Notes under the pieces: generated by a model | Seen by the model: only the letters and a program-made list of their open reading frames with translations | Databases searched by the model: none | Told to the model about the DNA's origin: nothing | Shown: positions 11,395-23,780 of the stretch, piece by piece | Layout of the letters: each line of letters starts with the position of its first letter | Position numbering within the stretch: position 1 is the first letter of the stretch | Program-made: the position numbers and the translations under genes | Assembly: GCA_037176725.1 (NCBI GenBank) | Contig: JAZBRS010000014.1 | Coordinates: forward strand, 73,452,501 to 73,516,500 | Length of the DNA: 64,000 nucleotides | Direction of reading: 5' to 3' | From: Posidonia oceanica | Lineage: Eukaryota; Streptophyta; Magnoliopsida; Alismatales; Posidoniaceae

Positions 11395-11665
11395 TGTAAT
11401 GACCCAGATCTGGAGGCAGTATTTTAGGCCAGATATTTAATCTAGGTCAGCCACGTATTGCCACCGCGTATTGATTGCACATGTTGCTACCGCAGTTTCC
11501 TACCGCAGGTTGCTTCTACGTTTTGCTGGCATGAGTTGGTGGCACGGCGTCCCGATTCAATAATTCAGTGGCTTTTTCCGCACGCCACATCTCCTCTCTT
11601 TTTCCCTCCTTTTCCTACGTCATTCTCCTTCTCTTCCTTCTTTCTTCTCCTCTTTATATACAAAC

Positions 11666-11696
<31 letters not shown>

Positions 11697-11808
11697 CAAG
11701 AGAGAGGAGGAGGAGGAGGGGAGGTGGGAGGCTACTGCCGCCGTGCTACTCCACCGTCGCTGCTTCCAGAGGAGGTGCATCCAGAGCATGCCGAGGAGGA
11801 GCAGGGAG

Positions 11809-13040
11809 TGTTGAAAATAATCTATGATATATTTAATTTTGATGATAATAAATGGAACTAATGGTATTACTTGAGAAAATATTCTTCAGTTAATCATGAG
11901 ATAGGTGAAATATATGAGGGAAGTCAACCTGTGAAGAATACCAAGTAAAGCATTGAATGCAGAAGAAAATTCTACATCAGAGACTACATGGAGACAAGAA
12001 GAAATCCAAGACAATATTATTTCATGTTGTAATATTTCATATGTAAAATTGTTCTTCATTGATGTACTCCTAGAATGTATGTACAAGATCTCCTAAGACA
12101 TCCCAAAACTTCTAGGAAAATATCCATACCCAAACCAGAGGAAAACACTTAGAAAAATCCTAAAGGTTAGAAGTCAAGTCAGAATCGGCATCCCGATATT
12201 GGCCGGTATACCGAACCTGAGCGTCATAGAAAAATTCATTTAAATATGACCGTTAGAGCCTAATCGGTAAACCGATCTAAACGGTATACCGATATCTGGA
12301 GATATCCAATCGGTCTTCTGGTACACCGTTTTCGAGGTTTGAGAATTTACAACCCTGATTAAAATTGGCACACCATTATAAAATGGAATACCGATTTAAT
12401 TGAACGTTGGAGATTTTCGATCAACCGATCGATTTCAGAATACCGATTATACTAGTCGTTGGTGAACGTTGTACTATCCGTTGGACACAAACTTAGACCT
12501 TGCTACACCTATAATTAGGGCCCCCAAGGACCCCTTAAGACACACCAATATTGATCAGATCATATACTACCCATTGCTAAGCTTATTTCCCATCTTTAGT
12601 GAGAATTCTCCCAAGTTAGCTAAAGAGAGCTTCATTGTCTTCAAAGTGCCAAATTCTATTCTGGGAGATCAAAAGAGATACTGTGTGTATAAGCTTGTTG
12701 TAAACAAGGTGATTGCTTCTCTAACTGTGAGAAGGGCTCTGTTGGATTTGCAGAAGAGGCTTCTATCTATATCAAGTAAGTGTAATTTACGTTAATAAGA
12801 TTAAGGGAACTCCAGAGGGGATCTGGGAGTAGACTAGGCCGGGTTGGCTGAACCACTATACATTTGTGTGTTATATTTCATTGTCTCTTTCCCTCTTCTA
12901 TGTATGATTTAAGTAGAATACAACCTTGTTGATTGCTTACATACATTTGCCTAAGTAAAGTTAAGTAAAATATTTCAAATATACAAGAAAAGTTTAAATA
13001 CTCTATTCACCCCCTCTAAAGTAGCCACTCGATCCTAACA
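11809..13040 (+). repeat. Sirevirus 5' LTR
   Basis: It begins TGTTGAAAATAATC and ends GATCCTAACA directly before the primer-binding site. Several CGGTATACCG-like palindromes occur at 12180-12460. The TATA region (about 12510) reads CTATAATTAGG where the 3' LTR has CTATAAATAGG. Confidence 0.92.
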
Positions 13041-13042
13041 AT

Positions 13043-13054
13043 TGATATCAGAGT
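13043..13054 (+). other. Primer-binding site, initiator tRNA-Met type
   Basis: TGATATCAGAGT lies two bases after the LTR. The copia consensus complementary to initiator tRNA-Met is TGGTATCAGAGC. Both differences are transitions (G to A and C to T). Confidence 0.85.
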
Positions 13055-13099
13055 CTAGTTGTCTAAAACTTAAGATTTAACAATCTATTTAGACAAAAA

Positions 13100-14560
13100 A
13101 TGGCTTCAACTAGTAATAATATGATTGAGGATCAAAGTATTAATAAACCACCATTTTTTGATGGAAATAACTATACTTATTGGAAATGTAGGATGGTTAT
13201 ATATTTAAAATCAATGAACTTTAAACTATGGGATATTATAATAAATGGTTTTCCTCAAAATAATAAACCATATAAGGCATGGAGTGAAGAAGATGAAAGA
13301 TTAGCTACATTAGATGCAAAAGGTCTTAATATTTTATTTTGTGCTGTAAACTAAGAACAATTTAATAAAATATCTAACTGTACAACTGCACAACAAGCTT
13401 GGCATAATCCTGAAGTAACCCATGAAGGGACAAACCAAGTCAAGGAAACTAAAATCAACATGCTAGTTCACAAATATGAATTATTCAAGATGAAACCAAA
13501 TGAGCCTATTGGAGAGATGTTCACACGGTTTTGTGATATAACAAATTTTCTACAAGCTCTTGGTAAAAATTACTCCCAAAGTGATTTGGTGAGAAAAATA
13601 TTAAGATCTTTAACTCCCGAATGGGAAAAGAAAACAATAGCTATAAAAGAAACAAAAGATCTATCAACTTATTCTTTAGAAAACTTAATTGGAAATCTAA
13701 CTTCATATAAAGTGCAAATGCAAAAAAAAGAAAATGATAAACAATCAAATAAAAAAGTCATTGCACTTAAAACAACAACTGAATCAGAATCAGAAAATGA
13801 AAATGATGAGGAGATTGCTCTTCTTACAAGAAGATTTAAAAGATTTATAAGAAATAAGAAATTTACAAAGAAAGGAAAATCTCATGAACATGATGAGGCA
13901 CCTTTGTATTTTAAATGTAACAAACCTGGACATCTCAAAAGAGATTGTCCCTTGCTTAAAATGAAGAATTTCAGAAAACAAACTAGAAAGCCTAAGAAAA
14001 AGGCTCTCCAAGTCACTTGGGATGAAAGTGACTCTTCTTCTGATGAAGAATCATCTTCTGATACTGAAAGAGCTAATATGTGCTTCATGGCACAAGAAGA
14101 TAACTCTATCTCCCAAAGTGATGATATGGAAGAGTTGTTAGATGCATTTAATGATCTATATGATAAATATAAAAATCTGAAATCTTCATCCAAACATCTA
14201 AATCAACAAAATGAAGATTTAGTAAAGAAGAATGATGCGCTTATAAATGAAGGAGAAAAATTAATGTGTGAAAATAAAGAACTAAGTCTCAAAAACACAG
14301 AATTAAATATGGATCTTAAACATATGAGAATTAAAATTACAAACTTAGAAAAAGACATGAAAACTCTAAAAGATAAAAGTAATGACCTTTTAAACATTGT
14401 TGTAAAATTCACCAAGGGAAAACAAAACCTAGATTTATTATTATCTAGTCAAAGACCTTCACTTTACAAACATGATATTGGTTTTTCCTCTTTCAATGAT
14501 AAACCATATAAAAATGGATTTATTAGAGAAAAACAAAAGAAAACTATATTTTTGTGGTAA
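13100..14560 (+). pseudogene. Sirevirus gag
   Basis: The capsid-nucleocapsid protein of the copia element packages its RNA in cytoplasmic particles. The start at 13100 (MASTSNN) is followed by the UBN2-type gag region with FDGNNYTYWKCRM. A single in-frame stop at 13352 splits it; the frame then continues through a CCHC-type zinc knuckle (about residue 275, YFKCNKPGHLKRDC) and a lysine-, glutamate- and asparagine-rich coiled-coil tail. The first zinc-binding cysteine of the knuckle is tyrosine here, so zinc binding is probably lost. The frame closes at 14558 and a frameshift separates it from the protease region. Confidence 0.9.
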
Positions 14561-14669
14561 AAAAACCAAATCCATCTAAGTGGACACAAAGAGATAGATT
14601 AGGTAAAAGTAGAATTCACCCTACTAAAATTTGGATACCTAAAAATTTGTTGTCCTCTAATATAGGATC

Positions 14670-17600
14670 ATGATGTACTCAAAGTGGATCTTGGATAGTA
14701 ACTGCTCTCGTCACATGACTAGAGAGCATAATCTCCAAAGCACTCTTAAGTCTAAAGACGAAGGAACAGTCACGTTTGGAGATAATGCTAAAGGGACAAT
14801 TGTCAAGATTGAAAGTGTAGGTAATCCTGACAACCCTTCTATTGAAAATATTTTATTAGTAGATGGGTTAAAACATAATCTAATTAGCATTAGTCAATTA
14901 TGTGATATTGGTTATAAAGTTTTGTTTGATAAGAAAGAATGTACAATCTTTGATTCAACCACAAACAAAATAATATTTACTGGAAATAGGAAACATAATG
15001 TGTATAAGATCAAAGTATCCTATAAAACAAATAAAATAATATCGTGTGTCGTTTCTACAAATGATGATACTTGGCTATGGCATAGAAGGCTTGGTCATGT
15101 CAATATGGGACAATTTTCTAAATTATCCAAAGGTGATTTAATTAATGGTTTGCCAAAAATCGATTTCAAAAAGGATAAATTATGTGATGCATGCCAAATT
15201 GGAAAATAAATTAAATATTCCTTCAAAACAAAAGAAATGATTTCTACCACCAAACCATTGGAATTACTCCATATCGATTTATTTGGTCCAAGTAGAACCT
15301 TAAGTCTAGAAAGTCAAAGATATTCTTTTGTATTAGTCGATGATTTTTCAAGATTTACATGGGTATTATTTTTAACAAATAAAAATGATGTGTTTTCTGA
15401 ATTTCAAAAGTTTTGCAAAATTGTTCAAAATGAAAAGGGATTAAGCATTATTAAAATAAGAAGTAACCATGGAGGAGAATTTGAAAATGATGTTTTCGAA
15501 AGTTTTTGTGAAGAAAATGATTTTCAACATAATATTTCTTTTCCTAGGACTCCACAACAAAATGAAGTTGTTGAAAGAAAAAATAGAACATTTCAAGAAA
15601 TGACTAGAATTATGTTATGTGAAAACAATTTACCTATGCATTTCTAGGCCAAAGCTGTCAATACAGCTTGCTATATTTTAAATAGAGTTCTACTTAGACC
15701 TGTTCTGAATAAAACTCCTTTTGAGCTTTGGTTTTGCAAGTCTCTACAAATTTCATATTTCAAGATTTTTGGTTGCAAATGCTTTATTTTGAATACCAAA
15801 GACAATTTGGATAAATTTAATCCCAAATCTGATGAAGGAATATTTCTTGGATATTCCTCTAGAAGCAAAGCATATAGAATATATAACAAAAGAACACTTA
15901 CTATTGAAGATTCAATGCATGTAAACTTTGATGAAAATAGTATTAAAATTATAAATCTTGAAAATGAAGAAAATAATGATCAAACAAATAAGCCTGTAAA
16001 TAATGGAAACAAAACTAAGTTAGAAGAAACTGAAATTAACACATCTAACTGGCTATTCGTTCATGGTCACCCTAAGGAACAAATTATTGGAGATATTTCC
16101 ATGGGAATTTTGACCATATCCTAATTAGATCATGAATGTGCTACCTATGCATTCATTTCATCTATTGAGCCGAAAAATGTTAATGAGGCTTGTAATGATG
16201 AATATTGGATGATTGCTATGAATGAATAGTTAAATCAATTTAAAAGAAACAATATTTGGGAATTAGTTTCAAAACTAAAGGATCATCCAATAATTGGCAC
16301 AAAATGGATTTATAGAAATAAATTAGATGAATCAGGAAGGATAATTAAAAATAAGGCTAGGTTAGTGGCACAAGAGTATAATCAAGAATAAGGAATTGAC
16401 TTTGATGAAACTTATGCCCTAGTAGCCAGATTAGAATCCATTAGGATGTTATTAGCTTATGCAAGTAGCATGAACTTTAAATTATATCAAATGGATGTTA
16501 AAAGTGCATTTTTGAATGGGGTAATTGAGGAAGAAGTATATGTAAAACAACCCCTTAGATTTGAAAATGAATTGTATACAGACACTGTATTCAAATTAAA
16601 CAAAGCACTCTATAGACTAAAACAAGCCCCTAGAGCTTGGTATGATAGGTTAAAGAAATTCTTAATTGAGAAGGGGTTTATTATTGGAGTTGCTAATACA
16701 ACCTTATTTATCAAAAAGAATGAAAAAGGCATCTTGTTAATCCAAATCTATGTTGATGATATTATATTTGGATCAACAAATAAAAATCTGTGTGAAGAAT
16801 TCTCAAACATTATGCAAAAGGAATTTGAGATGAGCATGATGGGAGAATTAAATTATTTTCTTGGATTTCAAGTAAAACAAATGAATGAAGGAATTTTCAT
16901 CTTTCAAGAAAAGTATACAAAAGAATTGTTGAAAAGATTTGGAATGGAAAATTCAAAAGAAGCTAAAACACCTATGAGTACAAATACTAAGTTAGACAAG
17001 GATGAAAATGGGAAAAATGTTGATCAAAAGATGTATAAAGGTATGATTGGTTCCCTATTGTACTTAACTGCTAGTAGGCCAGACATTATGTTTAGTGTCT
17101 GTCTCTGTGCTAGATATCAAGCTGCACCTAAGGAATCTCATCTAATTGCAGTCAAAAGGATATTTAGATACTTACATGGAACTACAGATTTAGGACTATT
17201 TTATCTTAAAAATACAAACTTAGAATTAATAGGATATAGTAATGCAGATTATGTTAGATGTAAGACAGATAGGAAAAGTACTAGTGGAACTTGTCAATTT
17301 TTAGGACATTCTTTGGTTTCTTGATTTAGCAAGAAACAAAACAGTGTTGCCTTATCAACTACTGAAGCTGAATACATTGCAGCTGGATGTTGTTGCGCTC
17401 AAATATTATGGATGAAACAAATCTTAAAAGATTTTAATTTATCATTTAACACAACACCTATAATGTATGATAATACAAGTGCAATTAATCTCTCCAAAAA
17501 TCCTGTAAATCATTCTAGGACTAAACATATTGAAGTAAGACACCACTTTCTAAGAGATCATGTGACTAATAATAATATAAAATTAGAATTTATTCCCACA

Positions 17601-17819
17601 AATGATCAATTAGTAGATATATTCACTAAACCTCTAGATGAATCAAATTTTGTAAAAATCAGAAGACATCTAGGTATATGTAAGGTCTATGACCTTGAAA
17701 AAAATAAAAATAAAAATATTCAAAAAAGAAATCAAGTTCGGTATACTGAAAGTCATCGGTTTGCTGATTTTTGTATAAATTTGACAGCATTTAATTACCA
17801 ATTCTGTCCGGAATTTTGA
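14670..17819 (+). pseudogene. Sirevirus pol (protease, integrase, reverse transcriptase, RNase H)
   Basis: This is the replication polyprotein of the copia element. In order it shows protease with WILDSNCSRHMT (family DSG, here DSN), the GAG-pre-integrase block WLWHRRLGHV with CDACQIGK, integrase from 15237 with LLHIDLFGP, RSNHGGEFEN and QNEVVERKNR, reverse transcriptase with KSAFLNG and YVDD (16749-16760), and RNase H with GYSNADY and ALSTTEAEYIAA. The frame is constant from 14670 to the end. It is cut by stops near 15207, 15645, 16122, 16227, 16388 and 17322. Catalytic aspartates in integrase and RNase H are asparagine, so it could not function even without the stops. Confidence 0.93.
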
Positions 17820-18252
17820 AAATCTCGGATTCGGAAGTTCATTTTATGCCGGTATACCATTCATATATAAAATGAAAAATCTGACGGATTTTTTGGTCGA
17901 CCGATATCTATCAAAATCCCGAAAATCCATGATTCGGAAGTTCATTGTATGCTGGTCTACCGTTCATATATAAAATGAAAAATCTGATAGATTTTTCGGT
18001 CGACCGACATCTATAGGAATCCCGAAAATCCCTGATTCAAAAGTTCATTTTATGCTGGTCTACCAGTCCAAATAAAACAAAAAATTATGACAGATTCTTT
18101 TGGTACTCCGACATTTATCGGAATCCCGAAAATCGCTGATTCAGAAGTTCATTTTTTGACGAACTACCGTTTGCATATAAGACAAAAAATTCTGACAGAT
18201 TCTTTCGGTACACCGACATTTATCGGTATTCCGAAATTCCTTGATTCGGAAA
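17818..18252 (+). repeat. 104-bp tandem repeat downstream of pol
   Basis: A little over four copies start at 17818, 17921, 18024, 18128 and 18233 (partial). Each begins with a variant of GAAAATCCNTGATTCGGAAG and carries a GGTATACC- or GGTCGACC-centred palindrome. It lies between pol and the 3' ORF of the Sirevirus. Confidence 0.9.
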
Positions 18253-18516
18253 ATAGTTTTTCTTCAATCGATTGAAATAGTATTTTATATCGTACAAAAC
18301 GGAATACCGTTCATATTTTGGAATACCGTTTTTCATTTAAAAATCATTTTCTATTTATAAAACCTAGGGTTTTGAGTCTATAAAACCCATTCTTTCGTTG
18401 TTGGCCGACACATTCTCCTTTTCACCCTAGCTTCCTCCTCCGCTCAAGAGCCCTAGCTTCCTCCTCCCTCTTTCAAAAACCCTTCTCCGTCCCCCTCTCT
18501 GGCCTTTCTTTTGTCC

Positions 18517-19637
18517 ATGGCACCCAAGAAGAGCATGGCACAGAAGCCTAAGAGGAAAGTCCCCTCCGGCGACTCCGACGACGACGATCACACACATGGA
18601 AACAAATTTCTCCACTTTGTCGACGAAGCTGCCATGAAGGCTCACCGAGAACGGTTCGCCAACAGAGAGGTCCTCACCGGCCAGAAGGTGAACTTCGACT
18701 CTTTGGGAGATATTGGCTCTCTTTTTCAAGTTCAATCTCTAACTCCATTTCTTGCTTCTATTGGCGATAATAATTACTATCCTCACCTAGTTTCACAATT
18801 CTATGCCAACTTAGGAATTTCGGTCGACACCTATGAATCTTACCTATTAGGTGTAGAAATGACTTTTGATGAGGTACTCATAGGACAACTACTAAAAATT
18901 CCATCCTTAGGAATAGACATTATTTTATCTGTTGAGGAATTAGGTTTGTCATATCCAGAAATAAATAAAACTATTTCCTTAAATAAAAAGAGTACTTTTA
19001 TCCCAAATAAAATTAATCAATTAACTAAGGTATCTAGAATAATAGCATATATTCTTGCTGCCAATATCATTCAAAAGAAATGATATTTTGATGAATTAAG
19101 TAGCATGACATGCAAGGCTATATATGCAATCATAAAAAAGATACCTGTTAATTGGTCTCGTGTCATAATCCACTGTATGACACATGTAACAACAAAATTA
19201 TTTTTTGGATCTATTCTTACATACATTCTCATTCATTTTAGTGTTCCATTAGAAATGAGCCATCACTTCTCATTAGAACCAAACCCATAGATAATATCGC
19301 CATAGAAAAGATAGAGCCAGCATTGGAGAAAGCCAAGGCTCTCAAAAGTGTCCAACCCTCGTTCTCAAGCGCTCAAATACCTGAAGTTGAGAGCTCGAAA
19401 GAAGAAGAAGATGAGGACAACAACAATGAAGAAATTGAAAAATTGAGAAAAGAAATAGAAGAAATTAAACTCCAACAAGAGGCAAATTTTGCGGCTGCCT
19501 ATGATTGACAAAACAGAGTTGACAATTAGCACAACAGTGTTGACGATTGGCAAAGCAAAATTGAGAAGAGAATGGATGATCAACATTCAGAGATTCTGAG
19601 ATATCTCCAAGGATATCCACCTCCTTCTTCTAGCCAG
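18517..19637 (+). pseudogene. Sirevirus 3' additional ORF
   Basis: This ORF lies between pol and the 3' LTR. The first ATG is at 18517 (MAPKKSMAQKPKRKVPS), with a basic and then acidic low-complexity start. It is followed by a region (RFANREVLTGQKVNFDSLGD, QSLTPFLAS, YPHLVSQFYANLG, GVEMTFDEVLIGQLLKIPS) that I recognise as like the plant 'putative plant transposon protein' domain (Pfam Transposase_32). After a stop at 19081 the frame continues to a stop near 19288, then shifts. The last part (from about 19323) is a charged coiled coil rich in glutamate and lysine, ending at 19637. Function is unknown; in Sireviruses this position is often called env-like, but I see no membrane segment. Confidence 0.7.
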
Positions 19638-20464
19638 TGATCGGAATGATTTTTTTCTCAATTGTTGTGTATTTGAAAACTTTATTCTGGCGTGTATTAG
19701 TGACATGGTTCATATTTTGAATTGTTGAAAGTACCTATATTTTGTATGACATGGAATACTGCTTAACATTGGTTATATGATTTATGGTTATGCTTTAAAA
19801 GGGCTAAAAGAAATTATTGAGTTGTATGAATCTTATCTTGAATGATTTTAGATTCCATACATAATATGGATGATATTCATAATAATATTAGTTAACTTAT
19901 ATTGAAAAGGAAGAGAATTAGATATTTGATTGATATCTTAAGGAAGAGAATGATTATGTAAGTCTGAGTTCAAATACTCATCTTATAGAATTATTTGATT
20001 GATATTTGACATTCATTTGATTGATATATATGAATGTGTAGATATCTCTTTTCCATTTATATATGAAACATGTCTAGAAAAGTATTCCAGTTTAAAACAT
20101 TATCTTAGATTACATCTTATCAAGCATGTGGTATAAAATCATGACTTCAAAAATATTCTGGTTGAGTAGAAACTTTTTGTATTATGGCAAAAAGGGGGAG
20201 AAAAATTAACATGAAAAACATATATGAATCAAAGCCTATAGGTAGGGGGAGCATGAATATTAAATTAAAAATATCATTATGTGATAATCAAATTATCAAT
20301 TTAAATTTTGCTCATCTATGCTTATAGACAAGGGGAGCATTAATGCAAATTTGAAATTATTCATATCATATTATCAAATTTATATTATGCCTACTGATAG
20401 GGGGAGAAAGTTATAAAATAGATATATTAATGTATATTTTTCTCATCATCAAAAAGGAGGAGAT
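19638..20464 (+). other. Sirevirus 3' UTR with repeated polypurine motifs
   Basis: This AT-rich non-coding DNA contains five purine tracts of the type AAAAAGGGGGAGA, near 20188, 20245, 20331, 20399 and 20451. The last one (AAAAAGGAGGAGAT, 20451-20464) abuts the 3' LTR and is the polypurine tract used to prime plus-strand synthesis. Upstream copies are a known Sirevirus habit. Confidence 0.85.
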
Positions 20465-21672
20465 TGTTGAAAATAATCTATATTTAATTTTGATGATAAC
20501 AAAGGGAACTAATGATATTACTTGAGAAAATATTCTTCAGTTTATCATGAGATAGGTGAAATATATGAGGGAAGTCAACCTATGAAGAATACCAAGTAAA
20601 GCATTGAATGCAGAAGGAAATTCTACATCAGAGACTACATGAGGACAAGAAAAAATCCAAGACAATATTATTTCATGTTGTAATATTTCATATGTAAAAT
20701 TGTTCTTTATTGATGTGCTCCTAGAATGTATGTAAAAGATCTCCCAAGACATTCCAAAACTTCTAGGAAAATATCCATATCTAAACCAGAGGAAAACACT
20801 TAGAAAAATCTTAAAGGTTAGAAGTCAGGTCAGAATCGGCATCCCGATATTGGCCGGTATACCGAACCTGAGCGTCATAGAAAAATTCATTTAAATATGA
20901 TCGTTAGAGCCTAATCGGTAAACCGATCTAAATCAGTATACCGATATCTAGAAATATCCAATCGGTCTTCCGATACACCGTTTTCGAGGTCCGAGAATTT
21001 ACAACTCTGATTAAAATTGGCACACCGTTATAAAACAGAATACCAATTTAGTCGAACGTTGGAGATTTTCGGTCGATCGATCGATTTCAGAATACCAATT
21101 ATACTAGTCATTTGTGAACATTGTACTATCCCTTAGACACAAACTTAGACCTTGCTACACTATAAATAGGGCCCCCAAGGACCCCTTAAAACACACCAAT
21201 ATTGATCAGATCATATACTACCCATTGTTAAGCTTATTTCCCATCTTTAGTGAGAATTCTCCCAAAATAGCTAAAGAAAGCTTCATTATCTTTATAGTGC
21301 CAAATTCTGTTCTTGGAGATCAAATGAGATACTATCTGTATAAGCTTATTGTAAACAAGGTAATTGCTTCCCTAGCTGTGAGAAGGGCTCTACTGGATTT
21401 ACAGAGGAGGCTTCTATCTTCATCAAGTAAGTGTAATTTACGTTGATAAGATTAAGAGAACTCCAGAGGGGATCTGGGAGTAGACTAGGCCGGATTGGTT
21501 GAACCACTATACATCTGTGTGCTATATTTCATTGTCTCTTTCCCTCTTCTATATATGATTTAAGTAGAATACAACCTTGTTGATTGCTTACATACATTTG
21601 CTTAAGTAAAGTTAAGTAAAATATTTCAAATATACAAGAAAAGTTTAAATACTCTATTCACCCCCCTCTAAA
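20465..21672 (+). repeat. Sirevirus 3' LTR, 3'-truncated
   Basis: It begins TGTTGAAAATAATC and follows the 5' LTR closely. The final 19 or so bases present in the 5' LTR (TAGCCACTCGATCCTAACA) are missing; the sequence passes from CCTCTAAAG directly into the Tekay-like LTR. Confidence 0.9.
21160..21170 (+). promoter_or_regulatory. TATA box in Sirevirus LTR
   Basis: CTATAAATAGG lies in the middle of the 3' LTR, an expected U3 promoter position. The 5' copy is mutated. Confidence 0.65.
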
Positions 21673-23780
21673 GTTAAGTAAAATTTACATTTGAATCCCT
21701 CATGTTTGTAAAATCTACATTTCAGTCTCTAATTTTTATATTTGTTTTGCATTTTAGTCCTTTATTTTTGTAAAAATTACTTTTTAGTCTCTGAGTTTGG
21801 TAGGAGTTACTTTTTAGTCCCTGAGTTTGTGAGAATTACTTTTTAGTCCATGAGCTTTGTAAAACTTGCTTTCAATCCCTGACTTTTGTGTGAATTACTT
21901 TTCAGTCCTTTATTTTCATGATAAATTGCATGTGGATCCTTATTGGCTTGTTTTTTGTGGTTTTAGTATATTTAGTGTTATATTAACCTCGTAGGTAATT
22001 ATGGTATAATGAAGATTAGGAAAATCATTAGGATAATTTTAGGAAATGCCTAAAAAAAATTAGTAAAGATTTCCCTTTTATGCTGTAGTTGATATAAAAG
22101 ATTATAGAACTTAGAAATGCTAAGTTCTTCCTTAAATGGTTTAAATGAACTTTAGGGTTAATGATTAATCCTAGGATTAGAGTTTTGGTTTGATTCGAGT
22201 ATGGTGCTCTAAATTAGGTATTCAGTGGTACCATTTGGGTGTAGTTTGTATTGGTGTCTGGTCTTGCAAGTAAATGATACTTCGAGATCATTGTTTGACT
22301 TCTATGTGGCTCTTCTGGGTGGACTTTTATGCCCAGAATGTGTTGTTGTTTTGGGGGGTTTTGTGATTTCCAAATGATTTTCAAATGATTTTGAAAAGAT
22401 ATGGATGTTTTGAAAAGTGGTTTTCAAAGGATTTTGAAAAGAGATATACGAATTTTGGTGGTGTTTTCCTGTAAGTATTCTGTGGTGTTTTGAGATAATT
22501 TTTGAAATGGTTTTTGAAAATAGCTTCCAAAAAGGATTTGGAAAAAAAATGCATAAGATTTGCAACAGTTTTGGAAAATGATTTCCGAGGTTTTGAGGGA
22601 CCGAGCCGAAGCTACTGGTCGGCGGAATAGGGACGACTGATACCCCTAGATGGTCAAGAGTTAGTTACCTAGGATGAAGTCCGTTGTTTTCCGTGGTTTT
22701 TGGTAGGAGCCAAGTGAGCCGTAGGGTCGTACTGACAGACCAGGGACACTCGAAGGGTCAATTGCGAACCCGAGGTCGTGGTTGCCGAGTGGTAGGAGTC
22801 ACATGAGTCATAGGATGGTTTGGCAGACCAAGGATGATTGATATTTCTAGAGGGTCAGGTACAAGGCTGCGGTCGTGGTTGCCGAGCAGAGTGCTGGTTG
22901 GGTCAGGGGTCTTGGCCAAACCTTGGGTGGCCCAGGCACTGAGGACGCCGAATGGGCGTACCTTGTGTTGTCCCAGAGTGAACCTTTGGAGGGTTTTTAG
23001 AGTATGAACCTGAGACGGACCAGCTCCTACACAGGGTGGCTTGTCCGTGGCAGTGCAGTGCGCTTCAGCAGCTGCTTGTTGGCTAGTCGGTCACTGGTAA
23101 CCACAGTGACAAGACAAGTTTTCACGTTGGGTGCGTGTGTTTTGGTTTTGGATTTGGTTTAGCTTAGAGTAACTATTCCAAGTGTGTTGTTTTGAGCTAT
23201 GATTTTGTACTGGCTTTGGACTTAGTTTGGCATAGAGTAGCCATTCCAAGTGAGCATAAAGAATTTTTAAAAGATGCACTTGTTTTGAAAGAAAAGAGAC
23301 ATTGGTTTTAAAAAAGCATATTTTAAAGGATTTGTACTTGTAAGGTAATGGTGGACTGCCTCGTTGTGGTTCTATGGCATCAAAGCAAGATGCTTGTTTC
23401 TAAGGTTTTCTTGGGTGTGGTTTCTAGGATGCACGCCTAAGAGGTATTGTGCATCACGGTTTTGGTGATTTGGTTTGGCTTGACTTTTGAGTCTAGCTTT
23501 GGTTTTGTTTAAGTAGGGTGTGTGCTGGGTGACCTTTCAGTGGACACTCATGTGTGCATTGTTTTCTGTTTTTCGCAAGTGCAGGTTAGGAGTAGGTTTG
23601 ACTTGCTAGTGTACATAGAGAGGAATCACTCTCTCACACATCTAGGGTTCTGAGTAAGTATGTTGTTTAGTTCAATTTCTAATTATAATAGTTGTTAATA
23701 ATTATGTGCTTGGATTTAGTTTTAGTATTGATATAAAAAAAAAGTGTAGCTAGATTAGGTGTGACGTCGAGGGCGTTATA

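Larger units (their letters stand above)
11809..21672 (+). mobile_element. Sirevirus-type Ty1/copia retrotransposon
   Basis: This is a nearly full-length element of 9.86 kb: 5' LTR (11809-13040), primer-binding site, gag, pol in the copia order protease-integrase-reverse transcriptase-RNase H, a further 3' ORF, repeated polypurine-like motifs and 3' LTR (20465-21672). The extra ORF downstream of pol and the multiple AAAAAGGGGGAGA-like motifs are typical of Sireviruses (SIRE/Maximus). The two LTRs differ at roughly one base in twenty over the first 200 bp compared by eye, so the insertion is fairly old. All coding regions carry stops. No target-site duplication is present because the 3' LTR lacks its last bases. 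Confidence 0.93.
11395..23780 (+). mobile_element. Tekay-like solo LTR, copy 2, interrupted by Sirevirus
   Basis: The LTR starts TGTAATGACC and ends GGGCGTTATA, with a perfect 5-bp duplication CATGT at 11390-11394 and 23781-23785. No internal region or second LTR lies between duplication and LTR, so it is a solo LTR left by recombination. Without the Sirevirus insert it is about 2.5 kb (11395-11808 plus 21673-23780). It shares the GCTGGGTGAC block (about 23525) and the CGTTATA end with the other two Tekay-like LTRs. A CT/GA-rich leader with a TATA-like TTTATATACAAA lies near 11655. It landed in the right arm of the foldback element. Confidence 0.9.
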
